Assembly: GCA_032622095.1 (NCBI GenBank)
Contig: CP136069.1
Coordinates: 68,657,319 to 68,721,318 of the forward strand
DNA from: Siphonodentalium dalli
Taxonomy: Eukaryota > Mollusca > Scaphopoda > Gadilida > Siphonodentaliidae
DNA: 64,000 bases
Reading direction: 5' to 3'
A model generated the notes under the pieces. It made no database searches, was not told the DNA's origin, and saw only the letters and a program-made list of their open reading frames with translations. Position 1 is the stretch's first letter, and each line of letters starts with the position of its first letter. Positions 42,446 through 52,525 of this stretch are shown piece by piece. The position numbers and the translations under genes were made by a program.

Positions 42446-43960
42446 TGTGAACATTGTTACACCAATTCCGGCTTTAATATTAAATAAATGACGGGTATTT
42501 CTTTTTAAAATAGCAACTGTCTTATGTATGGGTCAGCCCCCCCCCCCCCAATCACATACGTGATATACAATGATGACAACATCGACAGGAGACTGCTGGT
42601 ACTCTCATGACCAAAATAAACATTTCAAAAGGTACCGTAGTTCCGTATGCTTATAATAATTAAAGTTAAAACATAAACTATACAATTAAAATTACTTGCG
42701 AGTGCCGAGTAGCATATGTTGAAAGCAAATAACTGACACCCCTGGTGTTAGCTTGAGAATGGAATCTTCCTATGACGAATCAGACTGATGTATCATAAGT
42801 GACGTGCATGTATTCACGTGGGTGTGAAATTAATTCCGCGCCACGTGCGACAGTAACTTGTCACATGGTTATTATCTGCAAGACGGGTGCCGGGCATGCA
42901 GTAATATCAAACGATTATTTGCATGCATTTGATGTCATCGAGTAGGAATTAATCTCTAATAAGCCACGTGTTGACAGATGACACAGTAAACTAAAAATCA
43001 CAGTGTTTATATAAATAGACGAGTCACACTTGACCAGTTTGCATTAAAGTCACCGTAGTCACGGTAGTCGTTACTCGCTATTCCTCGTTAGGCCTTTTTA
43101 GAAACATCACGTGTTGACAAAATTTAAGTGCGTGCATGTTTAAAGTGCCCTTGATTCAAATTGATTGATGTACTGGTATATACGATGACTGAAGATGGGG
43201 CGACTAACTTGTTTGATGGAACCATCCGAACCAATCAGAGTGCTCTATGGGCGGGATTTGTATGTGCTGTCATGGGCAGAGCAAATCACGTCAACAATTT
43301 ATGCGGGACATTGTAGGTGTTATTAAACGCAAGTTCAACTTCTGAAATTGAGTTTGGAAAATTGAAATTGAGTTCCTTTGAGTCATCTTTGAGAATGCCA
43401 GCCCTGCCCTTAATGGAGCCCCACGCAAGCACACAGGTATAGTGTGGGAACTTTGTCAATTTATCAATTATACCAAAAACTTAATTATGTCGACCTTTTC
43501 CACATAAATATACAATGCAGAAAACAGTAAATAAACTGTCAATTAAAACATAATAAAAGAAACACGTCGTCGGCATCAATTGGCGCTACTGTTCTATCGA
43601 TATGATGGGTTGGTTAAAGAACTCAACATTCCACATTTTTATCCGATTTGATAGCCGGAAAATAACACCTGGTTCGTTCCGCATTCCGGCTATAGTTTTG
43701 AAATCGTACAAAAAATGAGAAAACGTGATGTGTTTTGGAAACAAGAAAACGCTGTAAATGTTCAATAAATGAAAGTATTGTCAACTATCCGCCAGCCAAC
43801 AATAAATGGAAGATACATATCAAACGGTAATATGACTCAATAATCTAGAAAGTTGTATTTAGAAAATTTCATTGATCAATTTGATGGATCACATGATTAG
43901 ACCCTAAGAAATGAAACTCAGTATGCATCCTGATGCTCAAAATACTGAGTTCATATTATG
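42446..43960. other. Interior of the 3.36-kb insertion
   Basis: CACGTG-containing words recur (near 42817, 42966, 43109) and a C-run occurs near 42539. No coding sequence recognised. Confidence 0.35.
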
Positions 43961-44868
43961 GAACTACGGCATGCTCTGTTAGTATATAGACTATAGACAG
44001 CACAGGAAGAGAATGGAACGATATATTTGCATTATTCCTCGATTGCCCTGTGTGGGGACCATTTGCACACACGTGTAAAGTATTAGGGGTGTAGGAGATG
44101 CACACTATATATTTTTGGGCTGTACAAAACAGGTAGGCCTACCCCCGACAGCAAAATCCGTCCAGTTGACGAAACATTCAGTTATTTCAATTAAATTGGC
44201 ACCAGCCGGTCAATATGTTCACCTATTAATGTAGCGGAATGTCTTGGCAATTACCATTGCGAATTTCAGTTAATAATTTCCCGAAATGACCGATCGTAGG
44301 TATCAAATGTAAGGCATGGTGTAGAGAACATTGACAACGCGGATGTGTCGGCAGTGACAACACGGGTGCGACGTGCAGAGGAATTTGGGTTGAGTTCCTG
44401 GAATCGCGCTGTTGTTATTTTAAGACAATTTAATGCGCTCAGGAAGTAGCCATGCGTATTCAACCGTGCACCATATGGCTCCTGTGACATTTGTACGCAA
44501 TAAACAAGATCACTGATCAAGTCTTATTTGTCGCGCACTGAGCGAAAAATAGTACGACTCCTGAGTTTATACCCTAACAAAAGGGAACTTGGAGGGCTGT
44601 ACATGTACATGTATATGATGTATATGTGTCACATATTAAGTTATGGGCTGTTGGACTGAATAGACGACTATCTGTATACATGAGCTCGTACAATGCAACT
44701 GAAGACCATTGTTCATATGTGAATCATTGTAGCATCTTCGATGTTGCAATGCTTGTAAGAAATACCGGTATACACATTCCATTACAAAGGGACACAAAAT
44801 CATGTCTTCATGTCCATATCACTGGAGTGACACCGTGTTCAATACAACTCGAGATAAATACACGTATG

Positions 44869-45333
44869 CAGCCCTGGGAATTAGCCTAGGCAATGCCTAG
44901 GTAAAAGCAGAGGCAAAATCAGTTTGCCTAGGCAATTATATTGCCTAGGTAAAACAAGTTCATTGGGTTACTAAAATTGATTTGTGTCTATCAGAAGTAG
45001 AACCTCTTTAGCCAAAATGACTTCCTTAAATCACTCTTTACATATATTGTCCTAAAATTGTTTCCATGGCAATGGCCGGGCCATTAACTAGCTACCCATA
45101 AGGGCACTAGTTTTGGAGATGATTTGTGGAATGTATATATATGATGAGTAGTGGCCTGGAAATGTTCTCCACAATAACTAAGCATTTCAGGTTATTATTA
45201 TTGAATCATATTGATTTGAGAATGGCAATATTGTTGCAAAATTGCCTAGGTAAAATCTGTTTTTGCCTAAGCCGATTTCTTTCACCTAAGAAAAAATATT
45301 GCCTAGCCAAATTTTCCTTAATTCCCAGGGCTG
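44869..45333. mobile_element. 465-bp TIR element rich in CCTAGG
   Basis: Starts CAGCCCTGGGAATTA and ends TTAATTCCCAGGGCTG. CGTATG flanks both sides (44863-44868, 45334-45339). About six TTGCCTAGG-like motifs lie near both ends (GCCTAGGCAATGCCTAGG and relatives). No ORF. The superfamily is unassigned; the CAG-type ends suggest hAT although only 6 bp of duplication are visible. Confidence 0.75.
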
Positions 45334-45339
45334 CGTATG

Positions 45340-46484
45340 GCAACCCAACAATTTGACATACACGCAGCAATACAATGATTCTCTCAAAGTCAACAACCTA
45401 CACAGTTGTGGATATACTTTTATCTAGATCATTTCAATGATATCCATAACCATGAATTTAAATATTATAATGATTGTTCGGAGCATATAGCCACCCATTG
45501 TTCAACAAAATGTTAATGAAGTTTCAATCCGCTCGATGCAATGTTCGCCATGCAGACCCATGCTTTGTCTTTAATATAGATGTGTGCCCGATCCTTTTCC
45601 TGGAGTCCCACCCTTTACCATGCACTTTCATGTTCCTGAAAACAATAACTTAAGAGTGAATTGGTCGTATTTGACATATAAAAAACATCATATACCGGTA
45701 CATGTATAGCGAGATATATATAGTGATACACATACCCAATTCCACCAGTGATATACGAGATGAACAAACACCCATGTTTTACGAATCAAATGATATATTG
45801 AATTCTCAATCTGCATTTAGAGTGCTCATAGCAGATATTTTAGTGGGGAATTCGAGTGATTCACATGAAGACATAATTTCTAACAAATCAACATGTGAAA
45901 TATAAAGACTTTACATGAAAATATTACATCTTATACCATGACATGTCTACATAAAAATGTCACTATTGCTGTGTCATATAGCAAGCTAGCTGACTATAGG
46001 TTATCAAATATGATTGGATTTGGATTGCATCGTAATGATTTAAAATGTATTAAAGGTTAAACAAAACTATTTTTATCCCATAATATTTACATAGCCCGTC
46101 TGTGATACACTAAATACTGTCCTGTGATTGGTCAACTGACACTTGGGCAACTTGTTTTATGTCCGCATAATACAGAGACCATGTTGTATTATGATGTGTA
46201 ACACAAACAGGAAGTGACGCTCTGATTATGTAATCTCAACTGTTCAATGTATTACACGCGGTCAGAATAATTGGGCGAGTTTTTCAAAGTTCAGCCGAAT
46301 TACATCGGAAGACAGTGATTTCAATCATTACGATATCACCGCGACATGTTCTGAAATCTTATATTGGGCTGAATATATGTGATAAGTGGGCTAATCTCAT
46401 ATTCTCGGCCATCTTTTAGAAAATAAAACTAATTCACTCAGATAATTTATGGGAATAAATAATCAAAAACGTTATACAAATATA
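45340..46484. other. Core of the second foldback
   Basis: AT-rich sequence without recognised gene, hairpin or tandem repeat. Confidence 0.35.
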
Positions 46485-46637
46485 AGATATGAATGTCGTG
46501 GTAGTGTGTGTTATTGGGATATACGACGATGTGGTGGTTCTGGGTACATTTAGTGTAAACCGCGAAGTGTACCCCGAACCACCACATCGTCGTATCACCA
46601 AATAACACACACTACCACTACATTCATTTCTTAAATA
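46485..46637. repeat. Long hairpin
   Basis: GAATGTCGTGGTAGTGTGTGT and ACGACGATGTGGTGGTTC pair with GAACCACCACATCGTCGT and ACACACACTACCACTACATTC. Arms of about 65 bp enclose a short GC-mixed loop. Confidence 0.8.
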
Positions 46638-47712
46638 AAATATAGGGCGAGGCACGCTTCACGAGTTCAGGCACGATACTATGTAATATTGAAATTTTTT
46701 CACGGAAAGTTTTCAATATCTTACAACAAATAGTGCTCTTGCGTGTTGTTGCTAGTCAAAATTGTGCCTGCTCTGGCCACACTATGCCATAACGAGCATT
46801 AAATATCGACTGAAATTGTGTGGTTATCTCATGCACAAGCCGTTGCATGATGCGAAACTATCCACATAATATGCACACGATTAAACAGAGTAATATTATA
46901 CTTAATCGTGGTTTTTTTAAATTGCATATCACGCCCTCATGTACAAAGATAGTCGTCTATTCAGTCTAAACTTCCATAACATAATATGTAACTCATATAC
47001 ATGTACAGTCATCTAGGTTCACTGTAGTTAGGATATACACTCAGGAGTAGTACTATTTTTCGCTCAGTGCGTGAAAAATAAGACTCAGTGATCTCGTTTA
47101 TTGCGTACAAATGTCACAGGAGCCATGGTGCCATGCGTGGAAATTCCGGAGCGCTTTAAAGTGTCTAAAAATGACAACAGCTCGATTCCAGGAACTCAGT
47201 TCAAATTCCTCTGCACGTCGCACCCGTGTTGTCACTCCCGACACATCCGCGTTGTCAATGTTCTCTACACCATGCCTTACATTTGATACATACGATTGGT
47301 CATTTCGGGAAATTATGAACTGAAATTCGCAATGGTAGTTGTCAAGACATTCCGCTACATTAATAAGTGAACATATTGACCGGCTGGTGCCAATTTAATT
47401 GAAATAACTGTATGTTTCGTCAACTGGACGGATTTTGCTGTCGGGTGTACCTGTTTTGTACAGCCCAAAAATATATAGTGTGCACCTCTTACACCCCCTA
47501 ATACTTAACACGTGCGTGGAAATGGTTCCCACACTGGGCAATCGAGGAATAATGCAAATATACCTTTCCATTCTCTTCTTGTGCTGTCTAGAGCATGTCC
47601 ACTCCAGAATCAACGCATGAAAATGACCAAAAACACGTCGCACCTTCGTTGTCTGTTAAAAACATCCGTGTTGGCCCGAAACATCTTCCGATTGATTATA
47701 CGGTGTGATATG

Positions 47713-48149
47713 AGCATTACCGTTTTGTTAATTTGATAAAAGAGGGATAATCCAAAATCATATCTCACACAAATATTATTCAAAATGAGTGTCGCACTAA
47801 TTCAGTATCGTAGCTACTAGTAGGCCTACGTAGGCCTATAGTTTGTCCAGGAGAATGAATAATCCTGACGCACACGATAAGCAGCTCAATTAGCATGCAC
47901 ATAGTTGAAATGTTATGAAGGAGCTATTGGGTCATCATGTTATTGTCATTTAGAAAGGCATATATCAGTAATATTATAATATTGTTGAATAACAAAGCTG
48001 GCGCAAAAGATCGCACAACAAATTTTGTCGGAAGGCTGTTCATTCGCTGCGATATTTTTAAGAGTGACATTTGGCTTTGCACGGGTATGCGCCATCTTCT
48101 ATTCCCGACGCAAATAAAGGAAACGTGAATATTGTATACAGGTAGTCAT
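47713..48149. other. Insertion in the second foldback's right arm
   Basis: The left arm passes directly from ACACCGTATAATC to the CACTATAATATT side, whereas about 440 bp separate these parts here. The stretch includes TAGGCCTACGTAGGCC. No termini resolved. Confidence 0.45.
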
Positions 48150-48228
48150 ATATAATACCACTATAATAGTGGAATACCACTATAATAGGGGAATTCAGGA
48201 TGTGCCTGACCTGATTATAGCTACAATA

Positions 48229-48480
48229 TAGTCCAACAAATTAGACAATTCAGATTAAGATATATTTTAATATTTGGACATTTATGTTATCTTAATTCCT
48301 CATCGATATTAGATAATTCCTCATCCAATGCGATTTTAATTTCATTAGCTGGACCGGGAAGCCACCTTCGGTACAACTAATTAAAACAGGCGCGATGCGA
48401 TCAAAGGTGATTTGATTAACACTTTTATGAGATGGATATTAAAATATAATTTAATCCGAATAGTCTAATTTGTTGGACTA
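48229..48480. mobile_element. MITE with 45-bp inverted ends
   Basis: TAGTCCAACAAATTAGAC at the left pairs with GTCTAATTTGTTGGACTA at the right, and similarity continues inward. The interior (AATGCGATTTTAATTTCATT to ACACTTTTATGAGAT) is nearly the same as 48750-48857 in the third foldback. Confidence 0.75.
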
Positions 48481-48624
48481 GCTACAATATAGCTATATAT
48501 ACATGTAGCTATTGTAGCTATATTTGACTATCGTCAAACAATATTTTACCAATTTGCGTTGTACATGTATACAAGCATTAGCGCGAGCTGTTGCAACTTT
48601 ATATATGAGGGTGAGGGGTATTAT

Positions 48625-50565
48625 CAGGTCGGGCACAGGTGCCAAATGAGCTTAATAGCCCATTTGAACTCACGTAGCTAAATCGAGCTAAATTTTTAAA
48701 GTGATTTCAGTCTGTTCCTTCAGTTCAGCACCTAACGCGAAATATTGCAATGCGATTTTAATTTCATTAGTTGAACCGGGAAGCTTCACAGAAACACCTT
48801 CAGTACAACTAATTAAACAGGCGCGATGCGATTTGATTAACACTTTTATGAGATAGATTAAACTTTTTATTGACCATACGAATTGTATATATAAAACTGC
48901 TGCTTCTGCATATATAATATTTACCTGGAATTTATTTCTTAAGGTTAAGGACAGAAGGTTACAACATCTTGTCCAATTAGATAAACCGCTGGCATCCATT
49001 TACGAGAAATATTTTTCCCAAAGTGATTGGATTCCCATTAGGAGAGGAAGAAATACGGAAGCACGAGCGGTCAATACATTCATTTTCTAGTGTATAATTT
49101 TACGCATCGTTTACTGTGTTTTCTATTTTGTTCTAACCGGTGATATTCAATTGAAATCCTACTTATAAACACATAGCGAGAGACCGTTTTGAGGAGCCAA
49201 TAAAAAGTTTGTTTAATTTAATCTTGGGATAAGATAAAAGATGGCGTGGCGAAGCTGACACGGCAAGATTCACAGAAAGAAAAGTCAACTAAAAATTATT
49301 TTCTCTTCCGAATTTTAATGAAAACATATGGGTAAATCCTTAACCCTTTGAACCCGGCTGGCCGGTATTCCGGCCAGAACGTAATTGCATATATACGCGA
49401 CTGGCCGGTTTTCCGGCCATGACGTAATCTCGTTCTACTGTCGGCGTCGCAGTGTTGCACTTTATTTTTTATATTTCGATAAATACTCAATGTTAAGAAA
49501 AATAAAATAGGGTTGCATAAAATTAATATTATAACTGTTTTAGCTGCCCAAAAAATTATTGAGGTTTGTGTTTGGCATAACAAAGTATAAGCCGATTAAA
49601 AACCGGATACAGGCTCCATTTTATCACATTTCTGCAATTACGCCGACGCCATATTGCTTCTCGCGACCTCTCGTTTCGTGTTAGGTCATACCGCCTTATA
49701 TGGCTCATAAGAGATCTAAAAATATAGATTTATAGGTAGAAACTTTAGTGACGTATTCTTTTGTATTTATAACTCCCAATGTGTGAAGAAATTCCCGCTA
49801 AATTATATAATTCGCGCTAACGATTGTCGGATGTAAACACATGTCATACGAGTTTTGTTCATGAATATACAAACTTCTGAGTTCATTAAATCATAACTTT
49901 TTGTGTGCAAAGGTACACGCTATAGATTTACACGAGAACAAAGTTCAGAATCTTGTCTTTAAGATGGCATAAGCCAATAGACCGCACAATGCCGTGCATT
50001 TTAGTTATTGGTGGGGTATTCAGAGAACACCCAGTTTGTTTTGGCTAAAACCCATATGACGTCATGTATTTACGTTGAGATTGTGACGTTACGTAAAAAA
50101 AATTGGCAGTTTCTATAATAAATCTAATAAGTTTTCAATTTTTTATAACTTTTTCTGGATTTAAGATATTGAAATAGATTGTGATGTGCTGAATTCAGAA
50201 TTTAATAATCTTTCCAATGGTGTAAACAATATGGTAGAAGAGAATGCATACATGTACATACCATACGCCTGAACACAGTCTACAATAAGTCAAAATACCC
50301 ATGGGAGCCCAGAGTCAGGGCGTCGATCGTTGTGGGGAGCAAATGTCACTTAAAATATATCAAAACTGTTGTGAGTAGATGAGCGCAAGGTATTTTTGTG
50401 AAGCTCAATGTCATGTTGATCCAGTAAAATTAAATCGCAGCGCGATATTTCATGTTAGGTGTTGAACTGAAGGAACAGACTGAAATCACATTAAAAATTT
50501 AGCTCGATTTAGCTATATGAGGTCAAATGAGCTATTTAGTTCATTTGGCACCTGTGCCCGACCTG
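48625..50565. mobile_element. Third foldback element, 1.9 kb
   Basis: Ends CAGGTCGGGCACAGGTGCC and complement, flanked by ATTAT (48620-48624, 50566-50570). Arms of about 120 bp pair, including TCTGTTCCTTCAGTTCA with TGAACTGAAGGAACAGA. The CAGGTC-GGCACA ends match those of the 40440-48213 element, so they form one family. The interior has no gene. Confidence 0.8.
49341..49440. repeat. TTAA-type end with CCGGCC hairpins
   Basis: TTAACCCTTTGAACCCGG has the form of a piggyBac-like terminus. Two palindromes follow: TGGCCGGTATTCCGGCCA and TGGCCGGTTTTCCGGCCA. Both lie inside the third foldback. Confidence 0.55.
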
Positions 50566-50796
50566 ATTATGTTGTTACAACTTATGAAACCACTGCCGAT
50601 GACATTTCTTGCGGAATACTCGAGAAGCATAGCTACGCACATGTATCTCTTTAGAAAATGGTTATGCTATGTGATATGGACTCTGATCCATCCATATATG
50701 ATATATTCTTCTTATATTTAGGTACTGTTGTCAGGAAAAAGAAACAATGTTAGAATAGTTTGTTAATTATACATGAAAATGGCAAACAATATGAGT

Positions 50797-51060
50797 TTAT
50801 ATAAGAGATGTAGCACAGTAGCAATATTATATTTATTGCCTCCTAAACATGCCGAGCCGAGCTGGCCCTTAGAACATGCTTGGGACTATACAACACACCA
50901 GGTGCCTATTTTTAGAAGCAAATTTGATTTTTGAGACAGTGCAAATTTTTTTGGATTGGGTGGGATACGAACCCCGGCCCGATGGCGAGCACACCTTGCG
51001 AGTCAAAGTCCGGAGGCAATAAATATAACATTGCTACTGTGGTATATCTCCTATATATAC
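50797..51060. mobile_element. Foldback element containing a reversed SINE
   Basis: CACAGTAGCAATATTATATT near 50812 pairs with AACATTGCTACTGTGG near 51026, and GCCTCC pairs with GGAGGC, giving arms of about 45 bp. A tRNA-like SINE copy in reverse orientation (about 50919-51012) lies within. Confidence 0.65.
50919..51012 (-). mobile_element. tRNA-derived SINE, reverse copy
   Basis: On the minus strand it contains GACTTTGACTCGCAAGG and a B-box-like GGGGTTCGTATCCC, then ACCCAATCCAAAAAAATTTG. It mirrors the plus-strand copy at 51150-51275. Confidence 0.65.
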
Positions 51061-51149
51061 TATAGAGACCTTAAAATGTGCATATAGTGTCCTAAGTGCG
51101 ACGTCAGAATACAGCGGCCATTTGAGCTTCCTTTTTGGGGTTGCTTCGG

Positions 51150-51275
51150 TGGACCGTGGCCGTGTGGTATTGACGTCGGACTTTGAGTCGCAAGGCGCGC
51201 TCGCCGTCGGGCCGGGGTTCGATATCCCACCCAATCCAAAAAAATTTGCACTGTCTCAAAAATCAAATATGAGTT
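51150..51275 (+). mobile_element. tRNA-derived SINE, forward copy
   Basis: GTGGCCGTGTGGTATTGACG resembles a pol III A box and GGGGTTCGATATCCC a B box; the spacing is tRNA-like. The tail CCAATCCAAAAAAATTTGCAC is shared with the reverse copy. The upper stems do not close, so it is not an intact tRNA gene. Confidence 0.65.
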
Positions 51276-51299
51276 TACTAAGAGTATAATCAAACCGTG

Positions 51300-51700
51300 T
51301 TCTTGTACCATGTATTTTAATGCTTGTTTGTTGTTTTGGATTATTATCTTCAACCAGATTCATCCACCACAAATAGCCATATGTAGCTACATATATGGCT
51401 ATATTTGGGAATTTCCCGGCCTGATTGTGGCATACAACAATATGCTCTGGAAGATTGTTCCACAACAACAAATCCTTTGTGTAAAGAAGAACTTACGCAC
51501 ATCTTTATTTGTTTGTGTTTTTCAGTGTCTTCAGTTTGTGTCCTCTCCTTCTTTGGTATGACTCTTTTTTTGAAAAGAATACTGTTGTCAATATAAGAGT
51601 ATCCATACATCAGTTTAAACACCTCTCTTATTATGATTACTAGTATGAATACAAGTGATGACGGCTGACTCGGCAGCATGCTAAGTCGACCCCATTCAGC
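51300..51700 (-). pseudogene. Possible LINE ORF2 scrap
   Basis: Minus-strand translation includes LLLWNNLPEHIV, a pattern common at the end of non-LTR reverse-transcriptase ORFs (WNxLPxxI). Frames are broken and the match is short. Confidence 0.3.
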
Positions 51701-52267
51701 CATACGAAGATGCTCCTTGCACGCGAAGTCGGACCATTTTATCAGTGGTACTGTACAATAACTTGAATCCGTCGATTTCTATGCCAAATTGATAAAGTAG
51801 ATGGGGAATTAATTGAAATCTTAAATTGGCTTACACAATACAATCCATTTACTGAAACTTTTTTACTTTCCTTCTTTCATTCTATTTACTGCTCAGCGTA
51901 AAATGATTAACGCCTCCCCAAGTTGAGCTACAGTGTCACTGACACTTTCATTATAATAGATCTTTATTTTTTTTCTTGGTACGGCTTCCATCCTAGTTGT
52001 GAATACTCCATATTATGTATTACTAGTCCTGTATACAATTATTTCAGGCAATTCCTTGATAATCAACACTTCCAACAACAGGACATATGGAGTTACATTT
52101 GATACATGTAGACTTCGATGAATTATGTGGGTCTTCATGTCAAGAGTTAAAGAAAACTCCCGATTTGATTCGCAACTGTGATTCAGTATTGAGATTAAAT
52201 TTGAGGAAAAATCCATTATCAGTGCACTATTTAAAGTGGTCTATAATCTGTTGTAATTTTCATTCAG
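51701..52267. other. Upstream intron of ZZZ3
   Basis: Ends in the acceptor TTTTCATTCAG at 52267. No 5' exon or promoter was recognised. Confidence 0.4.
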
Positions 52268-52278
52268 GACATTAAGGG

Positions 52279-52525
52279 ATGGAATCTAGAGTAGAAATCA
52301 GTATGGAGAGTGTTTCACTATCAGACCAAGAGGAGTCATCGATACGACATGCCACTGGAGCCCACATGGAGGTAATTGATGAACGCGACATAACTCAGCC
52401 TGAAGCTGGAGACCGATTAGAGATAGACAATGACCAGGATACATTTCGACTTGCAGCCGGAGACCTCGCAGAGGATGATGACCAGGATACATACTATTTT
52501 GAATCAGATCACTTGGCCCTTAGAG
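52279..52525 (+). CDS. ZZZ3: ZZZ3 coding exon 1
   Basis: [20 protein letters not shown] starts an acidic, low-complexity N-terminus with two DQDT repeats. Donor TTAGAG/GTAAAA. The frame continues open into the intron, but the splice to 53589 restores a conserved frame. Confidence 0.8.

Larger units (their letters stand above)
40606..43966. mobile_element. 3.36-kb insertion in the foldback's left arm
   Basis: It interrupts a sequence that is continuous in the mirror arm. CGGCATGCT occurs on both sides (40597-40605 and 43967-43975), a 9-bp duplication. Ends are TAGTTCAGTAAAC and the complement of TAGTTCCATAATATGAAC, short and imperfect. A 9-bp duplication would fit MULE-type elements; 8 bp would fit hAT. 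No transposase is recognised. Older fragments lie inside (41416, 41838, 42300). Confidence 0.7.
40440..48213. mobile_element. Second large foldback element, with nested insertions
   Basis: Ends are CAGGTCAGGCACATCCTGAA and its complement. Outer arm 40440-40596 pairs with 47600-47712 plus 48150-48213, and inner arm 43976-44690 pairs with 46945-47600. Removing the insertion at 40606-43966 makes the left arm continuous with its mirror. The core (44690-46945) holds a second insertion (44869-45333) and a hairpin (46485-46637). No coding sequence is recognised. No target duplication was found for the outer element. Confidence 0.75.

Noticed and set aside
51150-51240. Functional tRNA gene
   Set aside because: A- and B-box-like words exist, but acceptor and anticodon stems do not close and the copy is followed by a SINE tail.
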